From Podila epigama (Eukaryota; Mortierellomycota; Mortierellomycetes; Mortierellales; Mortierellaceae), in contig JAAAVE010000336.1 in assembly GCA_015679605.1 (NCBI GenBank), positions 1 through 22,363 of the forward strand: DNA of 22,363 nt, given 5' to 3'. The notes under the pieces are model-generated. The model searched no databases and was not told where the DNA came from. It was given only the letters and a program-made list of their open reading frames with translations. Each line of letters begins with the position of its first letter. The first letter of the stretch is position 1. Shown here in pieces: positions 1-11,000 of the stretch. The position numbers and the translations under genes are program-made.

Positions 1-1004
1 GAGTATCTGTCAAATCGGCACTTTTATTTTTCTACTTGCTGTACGCGAAGGATAGTCAACATCACCATTGCCTCATTATCACTCTTAACAGCCACCACGT
101 TCAAAGTATGCACACAACGCCAGTACGTATCCAAGCGTTGGACCTATCAACAGTGACAGTATCGAGGATCCTATTGTATAAGCAAGAACAAGCGCGTCGG
201 ACTCGGGATAGGGGATTATCAGCGACCAATACTCCCGCTTGGGAAAATGGACCACAGTCCAAACACATGCACTACAAGGTGTTGTTGGTTGTCTGGAAGG
301 TAGAGTCAAGGCGATGTACTCTCGAGACAATACTTGAGGATTCCAAAGATAGCCTAGATGGGAGGCGACTATGCTTCAAGTGCATCGTGTGTGTAATAAA
401 GGTATATTCCACTCGAACTAGATTGGCGAAGCATATGGACGTGAAGATGGGAGTAAGACCAAGGAAGCAAGTCAACCGGTTTGTGTGTTTGACTTGGCAT
501 GAGCAATTGATAGACGCGTCTTTTGTTCCGTGCATTTTACGCGTGAAGGTCATCAAAACCAACTTCAGCTGTCGTTCGCGTCGGATGCGATTGTCTTGTG
601 ATGATTGGTTTGAGAGTTGTGGCTCTAATCCTCATCCTTGATTTTGGTGGCGGTAGAGTTACTTTGCGTGCATGACGATTGGTTTGAGTCGGGACTTGAG
701 AGTAAGAGGGGCTCGTTTATTGATTCCAAGCATGATGATTGTCGCTTTGACTTGTGAAGGGCATGATGTACGCGTCCAATCCACCCCGATGGAGCTGCAT
801 GCCTGCAGAACGTCCATCCCAAACGGACAACACAAGATACATATATCGTGTCATTGGAGTTCTACACAAAAAGGACAGGTGAATTTTTTCCGTTGGTAGG
901 GTGTCGAGCCAATCAGAGCATGTTATTTTATGGTTCGTTCTCTCTCACTCTTTCTTTTTACCCCACGCCAAATTTCTTTTGTGTTCGGACAATTTGATCG
1001 GACA
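1..1004. other. Left flank without a recognisable gene
   Basis: I can support no gene here. Open frames exist on both strands (for example 36-641 on + and 85-330 on -), but their translations show no family motif and no convincing splice structure. A 12-base direct repeat (GATTGGTTTGAG) occurs at 603-614 and 677-688, with a looser third variant near 733-755. The last part, roughly 900-1004, is pyrimidine-rich and probably holds the promoter and 5' leader of the DUF5522 gene that follows. Confidence 0.5.
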
Positions 1005-1737
1005 ATGATGAGAAGGACTCTTTCCATCCATCACCTTCTGCCTCACTGTTCCTCAAGTCCCAAGATCACCTCCATTACTCCCGTGCGTACATCCCTCACA
1101 GCTTTGTTGTTGCATACGCACCATCTTTCAATAGCATTCCATCGACCATTCATCCTAATGACCATCGCTTCCTTCTCATCAGACGACTCACATAACAAAA
1201 TGAACAACGGTCCACAAGACGGTCAGGTCATGATTCACTCAAGACAAACACATACAAAGACAGCAGCTGAACTGGAAAAAGAAAAATGGATGGAAGCCCA
1301 TCGGTTAGCTGTAGAGGTAATACACACACTCGCTCTCTTTTCTCTACAAACAAGCCTGATCATCTTTTGGTCACATCCAACAGAATATGGATCGAAGTGT
1401 CAACTCCACTATGGACTATCTAAATCTACATCTATCTGAATGTCCTCCTCTGACAATCATGAAGCATTCTTTTGTCGTTCGGTTGCTCTAGGGTAACCGC
1501 AAAAAGTACATTGATCCAAAGACAGGATATACTGTCATGACAGAGCTGCTGCACAAACGTCGCGGATACTGCTGTGGCAATGCTTGTCGTCACTGTCCCT
1601 ACAACAACGAGAATGTCGGGGTCCCACCCGAGGTCAAGAAGGCAAACATCGAGCGAGGCAAGCAAAGGAGGAAGGAAATTGAGGCAATTGAGGGCAAACC
1701 TGTCTGGGCAGACGAGGATTCCTGGTCTGACGACTGA
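1005..1737 (+). CDS. DUF5522-domain protein, possibly mitochondrial
   Basis: Two exons, 1005-1316 and 1492-1737, give 185 residues. The intron 1317-1491 starts GTAATA, ends CTCTAG, and joins in phase 0. Exon 2 carries the diagnostic block. A YIDPKTGY segment lies at about residues 110-117. It is followed by HKRRGYCCGNACRHCPY at 125-141, with Cys131, Cys132, Cys136 and Cys139 able to bind a metal. This matches the small DUF5522 family found in bacteria and eukaryotes (human C1orf53-like), whose biochemical role is unknown to me. The first 50 or so residues start MMRRTL, are rich in Arg, His, Ser and Leu, and have no acidic residue, like a mitochondrial presequence; import is inferred. An in-frame upstream ATG at 930 and downstream ATGs at 1158 and 1200 are alternative starts. 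I prefer 1005 because it gives the best leader, but the start is uncertain. Confidence 0.75.
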
Positions 1738-1828
1738 GTGGGAGTGGCAGTTGGAGTGGTAGTAGGAGTGGTAGCACAATGGGGCGTGGGCGTGGGGGAG
1801 TAGAATGGGGCTTTATCATGCATAGAGT

Positions 1829-1834
1829 AATAAA
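1829..1834 (+). terminator. Candidate poly(A) signal of the DUF5522 gene
   Basis: An AATAAA hexamer lies 92 bases past the stop codon, within AT-rich sequence and before the start of the SZT2-like gene at 2014. The position suits a fungal 3' end signal, but no transcript supports it. Confidence 0.4.
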
Positions 1835-2013
1835 TAGTCACAAAATTGCACTTCTTTTTAAGGTTATGCCTTTCTTGATGCTCTTTTTCTCTGCTCCTTC
1901 ACCACTATCAATCGCACCTTTTTGCATTTCCTGCATTGCATTGTGCATTCCCACTGTCCACAAACATGCTGTTTGCCTTGCGGCCATAAAACAACTACAG
2001 ATCAAGCACCACA

Positions 2014-5000
2014 ATGGCAAGGTGAGCAACAGTCATGTTCAAACTACACACATGCTGCTTCACCTCAATGCCATTTTATCCAATCATTGGACATTACAAA
2101 ATCTCGCACTCATTTTTATTGCTCGCGCATCTTTTTTTTTTCTTTTCCCCCAACAGTTACTACTTTCAAGAAGATTCGTCCGAGGAATCAACGCCCTCAG
2201 TTGGGGATCAGACACCTCCAGCCGCCTCTAGTACAACTTCAGAAAGAAATGTCAACAATCGAATGTCGCGTCATTCTGGTACATTCTCCAACCGACTATC
2301 GGCGACTCTACCCACAGGCCCTATTCAACCACCACCACCAACCACTACCTCACCAACTAAAACGACCACAAAATCGACACGGTCAGCATTCGAAAAGTCG
2401 AAAGGCAACAAAACACCACCGCGACCACCACCATCTGCCGAAACTGCCCCAGTCAAAGAACACCTACCCAAGCCTGAACAACAACTCACAGATGACGCCA
2501 AAAGTCTCGCCATAATGATAGAAGATCCACAGCTTCTGTCACGGTCTGACCTCGAAGAGTCGTTGCTCCAAAACTTGTTTTCGCCCGTAAAGAACCTCGA
2601 ATCTGATGTAAGTTCATCCAGAGTGACTTGTCTTTTCCGTTCACTTGCGCATCCTCATGTCAATATATTGCGCGGTAAGAATACTTTTGTGCTTACCATC
2701 CAGAACTACGTCCATAAACATAGGGTATTCGGGTGCTACATGCTGCAACGGATAAACATCTTCCATGGACAGAGGACACATCAATGCAAGACCCTAAACC
2801 CATGCGTTTTGTGCCTCAGACACGCGTCTTTTACATTAATAAGCAGTATCGCACTGTGTTTCTCGTTGACGTGAGTTCATCCGTCCTCACAGTGGATTCT
2901 AGTGGGACTCGAATTGTTATGGGACAGGTCATGGATACGTAAGTTGTCGATCAGAGCATGGCCAAGACTTTTTTTTTTTTTTTGTGTATTCTGGTTAATC
3001 AGTGATCTTGGTTTGTTTGTGCTTGTATGCTTGTATGCTTGTATGCTTGTATGCTTGTATGTTTGTGTGCTTGTGTGCTTGTGTGCTTCTAGACTTGTTC
3101 TCATCTTGTTATTTTATGCCAACCCTACATAGGCTTGCTAAGTGTTTGACTGGACTCTCGGAACAATTCTCTTGTCCCGGTCTATCTAACGAACATGCTC
3201 AGGTAAATTCGCAAGTCTAGCTTATCATTGCAAGTGTGGTCGTATGCAAGAGTAGTTGCAAAAGACTAATGAATCGAGTCATAAAAAAGCCGGAGGTACA
3301 CATTACTGTTATTGCCGAGTGTTCACAGTTTGCCAGCAACTTATACACAGGAGAGATGCTAGCCAACTTTCCAACCATCAAAGTCTTGCTACAGGATGTC
3401 GTTTTGACACAAACCAACCTCCGCACTGTGCTAAAACTTCTCAAGACTCAACTATCGAAATTTCAAGGACGGTTATCTCGTTTCAGAGGCGAACTTCGGC
3501 GTACCCGTGAAGTCATGGGCTACTCGTTGGCTGTGGAAGATGCTGTCGACGACGAGAATGCAGAGCTGGATCTCGAGGACAACATCAGTAATCGCAAATC
3601 TTGGGGAGTCGGACTCTCGGGTGCTAATCTTTCCTACACACTGACAGCTGGACTGTTCGCCCTCGGAATGATGCCCGATTCTGCCTCCCCATCCCTGGTC
3701 GTTATCACGGATGGCGTTGTAAAGTCAAACTTGTTACATGGGAGTACAATATTGAGGCGACTGATGGAGCTGGATGTATCCTGCTCCATCATTCAGCTGG
3801 GGGGCCGCGATAGCATCGCGCCATGTTGCAGCTGGGGATTCATCCAAGACAGCGAGATCCTCCGCTTTGTTACGGAGGCGACTCTGGGAAAGTTCATGTA
3901 CTCTCAGGAATGCACCGTCACGGACAACACGAACAAGGGTCAGAGCCCTCGTGTTGGGCGAGTCGCACCTAATATGTATCACCGCGCTTTCCTCATCCGT
4001 GAGCTATGTCTGCTTAAACCCAAGCCAGGATTGGATGATCTTGACGACAGGGAAGATTCGATCGGGTACTCTATCGCCAACTTTCCATGGGACCCCAAGA
4101 GTCTACCAGAACCAATCAAAATGATGCAAACTGTCTGCAAGGACTACCTGCTGAATATACCCGTGGAAAAGCTCGTCACAGCACGCATACGGCAGGGATT
4201 TAGGACGAAAGGAGTCTCAGTTGTAAATGACAAGTACTTGATTTCCATGTCATTGGCATGGCTGCCGAATGTCAGCGTGCAGTACAAGATCAAAGGACAG
4301 TACTCTGGAAAGAACACTGGCGCAGCAGGAAACTTTTTCGCTAGACTGGAATCGCCCAAAATTGAAATCGATATTGTCGCCTATGAGGCATTTGCTATCC
4401 ACTTTTTGAATACGCAGCATGTGCCTCTCAATGCCAATCATTCTGTCTACACCAAGGTCTTTCGCCTGCACCGCTACATCGTGGGGCTCAGTGATTCGGA
4501 TGTGACTCTGCGTGGTCTGAACAACTCACATGCGACTGCCAGTCAGGCACTATTGACCCAGCGGTCAAAAGCTGAAGAACGCTCACGGAGGCCAGGACAG
4601 CCCGCCTTAGGATCGGCGAGCCAAGAGAGACAGGATTACACCGAGTACATTGCACGCCTCACAGAACAGTGGTCAGCCTATGCCAAGGACATGGATTACC
4701 AGTACAGCCGATGTTGGTACACTGAATTCGAGTTTGACGCGTTGCTTGTAGTCCCGCCTCCCACATTCCTCCCAACAGCCTTGGATAGCGACCATTCCCT
4801 AGTCAAGTACTGTGAAAACTTGGAGACGACGCTGGACCAGATCCGAGATCATCTCAAGAGGACATGGGCGTCGTTCCAGGTCGGAAGTGTGCTTATCAAG
4901 ACTTTTCAAGGACCAGAATTGAACCCGACATCCACACCGGTTGGTGCCCAATTTTGCGAGTTGCGGTTGTTCACGGAGCCCAATGTGTCTATACTCAAGG

Positions 5001-8000
5001 TGCAACTCAGATTCTTTGGTGTGTCGCAATCATTGAGAAGGGCAGTGTCCAGGGAACTACAAAGTTCGCTCCACTCGCTGCAGACGAGCATCCATGGACA
5101 GGACTCCAAGCCAAAGACAGATTCAGAGTTGCTCAAGGCCAGGGTTTTACAGTGCAATCGACCTATCCATCGCCTACTCATGCGCCATCTGATCCATGAG
5201 GCGCCGTTGAGTAACACCCCAGAGACGACACTCATCGGCTTTCATACGCACGTATCTGAACCCATTGGAGAAGAATCGGTGCTGAGGTCGTACATGCTAC
5301 ACAAGCACTGGGGATGGAAAGACCAAGTGCGGGATGCAGCTTACCTGTCTGAGAACAACTTGATGGCTAGTCAAGATCTGGCCTTTCAATTCCTTTGCGC
5401 GCAGCGCCTCGCTGAAGGGTTCCTTGTCGCATCAGTATACCCAAATCGTGTTGTATTCTACAAGGAACTTGAGCTGCCGGCTAGCGAGGGTTCACTTGTC
5501 GAGGGGCTGTGCACTGTCCAGTACCTTATTTTTAGAAGCCCGGTCTCTGGCGAGATCGTCACAGAGCTCTGGATGGAACCCTTTATAGACGTGAACAGAT
5601 CCAGCATCTTTGTCCAGAAAAAGTCCGAGATTATTTCAGTCGATCGTCTTGTACTCTCTCGTCTAGCATCGTTTGAAGCTATCCATACAATTGGTCGGCT
5701 CAAGCTTCGACCAGCAGTCTCGACTCAACCAACTCGTGGATTTATGTACCCATGGCTCTTTGACCCACCAGCTCTTCTCCGACAGCAACGGTTCATTACC
5801 CTCGCCTATGAGGCTCCAAAGAAGTGCCTCGGTCATAGAGAGGATCAAGATATCGATGTGGCCTATTTGAGAAAGTGTATTCATACATTGGGCCTTGCCC
5901 AAGCAAGTACTTCTGAGCCTGAAGCGGGCTCAGTGCTGGCTTCTTCGAATATGCCCCGCGATCTTCTCCTGACAAGGAATTCGAACGCCAGCAGTGCCAG
6001 CCTCAACCAGACGCTGCTAAAGGCGGAGGCACCGCCGCCCCAGGCCGAGAACGACCTTGTTACAGAATACAAGGACCGAATCAGGGAGCTCTGCTGCGCC
6101 GATCGGGACCTGGCCATTCTCCACTTGTTTATGGAAAAGTCCCTCTCTCAGTTGGCAGACGGAGAGATTATGGCCGGCAATGAGGATGATGCTTGTACCC
6201 AGTTCTTTCTTGACATTAAAACTTCCATCAAAGGAAGTCCCCAGATCCGTCAAGCTCTACAGACCTTCTACTGCGCAAGCTCGTTCAAGGACATCCGCTG
6301 CTTTGTCAAGATTCCCAATCCACGAGTCTTTTTGCTCGTCATCATACCCAAACTAGGATCGGTCATTTCGCACATCGCGAAGCTTCGATCGTTGCCTCCA
6401 CGAGAGAACGATGGACGTTCTGAGGTTGCCAGACAGGACTTTATGACTTATCTTGTGTTTGAGTGTATGAGAAGCAAGCCTTTGACAGACACATCCGAGT
6501 ACAGTGCCTGTTCCATGGACCAGAGCCAGACATTGTTCGACTTTCGCCCCGCGGCCCTGAATCAACGTGGACCAGGAGTTAGCCAACAGCCTCTACTAAT
6601 TCAGCCGCTCATGTTTGAGGCACAGAACGATCGGGTCAAGAGTCGGAGCAAATTATGGGAGTCCACCGCCAATTTGAGCGAAACGATCAACGTTGCCTTT
6701 TCCCAGAGTTTTGCAAAAGCTATCTACGCTTCACTTATTGAGGGACATCCGGTGGACAAGGATGATCTGGAGCGTGCTCGTCAAATCTGTACGAGGACGA
6801 CTGTTGATATTAATATCACAGGGCTCTTGAACACCCTTGAACAAGGACGCCGTAACAAGACCTTAAGGTAGGATACTAACTCTTACACTTGTATTGTTAG
6901 GGTGGTGTGCAAGTCCTTTTTTTCACCTATCCTTATCGTTGTGCACATTTGCGTGAGAGCTTTTCTGTTTATGTTTTTGCTAACGTGTGTGGTGTGGTCG
7001 CTCATATGTTATTTAGGGATGACTGCTCAGAACTCAAGGCTCGCTTCCTTGAAGTGCTACGGCATTCGTTTGAACTTGTGCCTGTACCTGGAACGGAGGT
7101 TTACTTTTACCGTCCGTTGTTAAAGAGGTCTGGTCCAAAGTTGCCAAAACCAAAGGCTCGCAAGCGATCACCAAGTGTCTCGCGATCAGGGTCGGTCGAT
7201 GCAGACATGGAGGATGCTTTGGGCGAAGTCATTGAGAGTGCTGAGAGACCACTTTTTCTTCATTTGGAGTGCTCATTTCAAAAGCCTCTCACTCCCCCCA
7301 CTGAACTGGAAAGTCTTAATATGAAGCCTTCTGTCACTTTCCCAGTCAGTGGTCTACCCGTATCATACATTTATAAGCAGAAGGGGTTCAGGGACCAAAA
7401 CTATGCACCAACTCATATTGGAATCGATTCAAGACCTGTTGACTCGGCCGATGGAACAGTCGCTATTCTGCACCTGGTTCTTTCTACGTTGCCCATGGCT
7501 GAAGACTACGCAGGTCCCACACTCAAGACCATTGATTCTGAGCCAAAGATCAACATGGATGGAACATTACCAAACGGTCAGCGCAGCCTTCAGTACCAGC
7601 TCCCGACGTTGGATTCAACACAGCTGGAGGCCATCGCTGATACGGAGGCCCGCCTGGAATGGCTTCTAAAGGAGGAGATCATGCATGGCATCCTGAGTGT
7701 GACGCCGGTGACCTTGGACATCTTGAATCTGGTTGAAACGCAGCTCAAGTCCAAGAACAACTTTGTCAACTTCCCCACGGCCATGACTTTCCCTCTGACC
7801 TTTGTGAAGAAGAGACGTGGCCATGAGATTTTTATGCAGGAACTTGGCAGAGCAAAGATGGATCCATATGAACTCCATCACGTTGGAGAGTATTTTTACT
7901 TGACCGAAGGCGAGGAACCTGTCGATGAGTCGGAAGAAAATGGATCATCCAAGGGACAAGTATCCAGCGAACACGGACATGGGCTGAATAAAGAGGAGAG

Positions 8001-11000
8001 TGAATCGAGTGGATCTGATTCCTCGGTGAACCAACGGGATATCTCCAAGTCGTTGTTGTCATCTGCTGATGCTCGACATGGACTAGGCATCATAATCGCC
8101 AATAACCAGGCTTCATCTACATCATCAGTCGAATCAGGACGTTTGCCTCGGTCATCCAAAGGAGCAAGGCAACCCAGACAATTCTGGCTTATTCTCGTGC
8201 CAAAGGATTCCTTTGTCCAGATGTACTTTTTCTCAAAGAGCCTGAATGAGCAGGAATGCATGTCAATTGTCGCCCATATCCGCAAATCCATTGGTGAGCT
8301 GTGCATTCGTGTCAATCAGCTGACACTTCTTCAGTCGTTGAACGAGACGCGCAACTGTAGCAAGTACCTGGTGCCAAGCGAGGATGGCGACCCCAATGTT
8401 GACTCGGGCTCTTCATCAGAGTCGGACCCCATGTCGCAAGAAGATGAAGCACTCGTCACAGGAGGTTCCCGGCCAAGCGAAACGAATGCAGAGACCAAAA
8501 AATTCAAGCCAGGAGAATTCGCATGCCCGCTTGTCTACCGCGTTGCATGGCCTTTGCACTGGCGTGTTAAGCCTGGTCAGGCAACAAAGAGCGTCGCACA
8601 CTTGGTGTTGTATCCGTTTGCTGTCCAGAACAGGAAAAACTTTTATGTGGTCGAGAGCTCGGATGATCACGATAGTAGCAGGAAGATTGTAGTGTTCTTA
8701 CGACTAAGTGAAGTTGACGTTCAGCCGGATACAGATTCGACACCGAATGGTGGCGATTCACGTGGATCTCAGGTTTCTTTGTCCGTCGGCAGCAAATCGG
8801 ACGACATGACTGGAGTCGCACCTGTTGTGCACCACAATCTAGAAGATCCAGGGTCTCATGCCAACAGTCCTCGTCCTTCGCCTACGGCCTCTCCAGGTTC
8901 TCGGAGTGCCATCCCACCCGTCATCCGAACAGAAACGCGCGAGTTGGTGATTGAGGTGTATGGTGTTGATAAACCAGGGAAACAAGTGACTGAGGACTTG
9001 TTCTCGTTACTTGAGAACAAGTTTTACAATTCAGTTGTTCTCTCAGTGGTCTCGACTTTTCTTTCAAGAAATTCCACGCTCAAGCTTACTCAAGCTGTAA
9101 GTTCCTTGTTTTTTGTGTCTCTAATGTCACATATTGATGTACACGTTTTTCTTTTTGGGTGAGGTGCAGGCATTGACATTCCTATTTTTTTTGTTAAACA
9201 AAATCTCAATCTATAGGATCTGGACTTCATTTTGCCGGTTGATAGACTTCAACCTGTAAGTCAGGTCCTAAGCATTCCTCAGTTCATCAACGTGCCGTAC
9301 GCATTCTTGATGTACCTTAAGCAAAACTTGTGTCTTTACCTCAGTCCTTTAACCGGTGCGGACAAGGTCAATGTACTCACTCGCCACTACCACGCACTAT
9401 ATGGTCGCTCGTCTACACAGACAGACCGTGCTCTTGACAGGTAAACAATGATAGTGGAGACTTGTTATTCTGTGTTGTAGCCGACTCATATATACTGGGT
9501 TATCAATATCTAACCATGCTTCTCAATCGCTATTCTATTTTTTTTTTATCGTTGTTCAGGGCCAACAGGTCTCATCAATTGAAAATTGGCGACTTCTCGT
9601 TCTTTTACAATACTGTCCAGGGCAGGACACTCTCGGCGATAGAATCGCAAGTGGGCATTGGTGTTGCAGGTGTATGCTTGACTGTTCTTGGTTCTGATAT
9701 GCGGCCGGTATTTGAGGTTGGGTACCAGGAGGGCGAGTACAACATTGAGGAGATCAAGGTTTACTTTGAATCATTCCCCCAGGCGACACTGGAGGGCAAC
9801 AATCCAAAGTACAGTCTTCTCGTGGAAGTGTGGGCACAGGGTGCAGTCAACGCGACTGCGCTCATTGATGCCATTAGCCAGAGTTTCCGACAGAGTCTGT
9901 GCGACGACATCATTGAGACTTCGATCTCGGAAGGACTCTGCCCAAGTGCGCGCGATAGACGGGACGATGTTGACAGTCGTGATGGAGAGCCATTGATTGG
10001 TGAGAGAGTCCAGCGAAACTTTATCGACCCGTCCTTTTTGGTGCTCGAAAACTCATACAAGTGGAGAAACCCGGCGGTCCAGTCCCTGTCATTGGAGTAT
10101 TCTATGCCTCCCTGGATTATGGACTCGTTCCTGTTGGAGCTGGATGAGATTCTGACGGATGTCAGTGTCCACTTTTCGCCACTCTTGATCAGATCTATGA
10201 CAGACTCGCATAGATACAAGGAGCATAAGGCGTCTAGTGGTACCAAAAAGGCATTTGATGACATGACCAATATCCGCTTTATCTTGATTGGTGGTATTCA
10301 AGACTTGAACGATGGCTCTGGCTCAAGTTATTACGGTCGGAGGACCAGTATGGGTAGCGACCGGTCACACTCGCGACGCAGCTCCCTTGCGGAGAATGTA
10401 AGTCTCCAGCACTCACACAGGACGTCGACACACTCGTCGCAGCAGCATCCAAAGCGCCAGCTTGAAGATATCAAAATGTACCCCAATGCTGTCACAACAA
10501 GTGGCCAGGACGAGACTATGCTGACGCGAAATTGCTTTGTTGTGATCACGGCGAATGGCTTTGGGCTCCAAGCGTATACATATAACTGGGGCAAGACCTA
10601 TCATGATTTCATGTTCTCTGCTATTGAAAAGGTGGTGAGATGGCACAAGGACCGCATGCGTCTGCTGGACAACGTGCTGTTGCAAAAGATGGGTCTCTTT
10701 CATCATGTCCCGCCCATCCTGGCTCCGTCTGTCACTCCCGCACCTGCGTCTGCACCACCAACATCTGGCGGTCATTCGACGCCCTCCATCGCTGCAGGTA
10801 TGCTGCCGGGACTTATCCGACCAGGGTCACAAAGTTCCCCACATCTTGGATCGAGTCTCAGGATAGGCCACCCTGATGCGAATACGAATACCACCAACCT
10901 GTCCAAGACAGCGACGTCACCAAAGGTCCCATCAGTTTCTGTGCCAATGTCGGTGCCTGATGCTGTCACCCTTGCCAGCTTGGTAGATGATCAATTCCCC

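Noticed and set aside
85-330. 81-codon frame on the - strand with a hydrophobic stretch
   Set aside because: One membrane-like segment alone is weak evidence. No motif, promoter or splice partner was seen.
36-641. 201-codon open frame on the + strand
   Set aside because: The translation is Cys/His/Arg-rich without a motif or regular structure, and overlapping frames on the other strand are as long. I treat it as chance.
9761-10270. 169-codon frame antisense to the SZT2-like last exon
   Set aside because: It is the complement of a clearly conserved coding region and has no family features of its own.
10397-10402. GTAAGT donor-like hexamer inside the last SZT2-like exon
   Set aside because: The reading frame continues for more than 4 kb on both sides with conserved blocks, so no intron is needed here.
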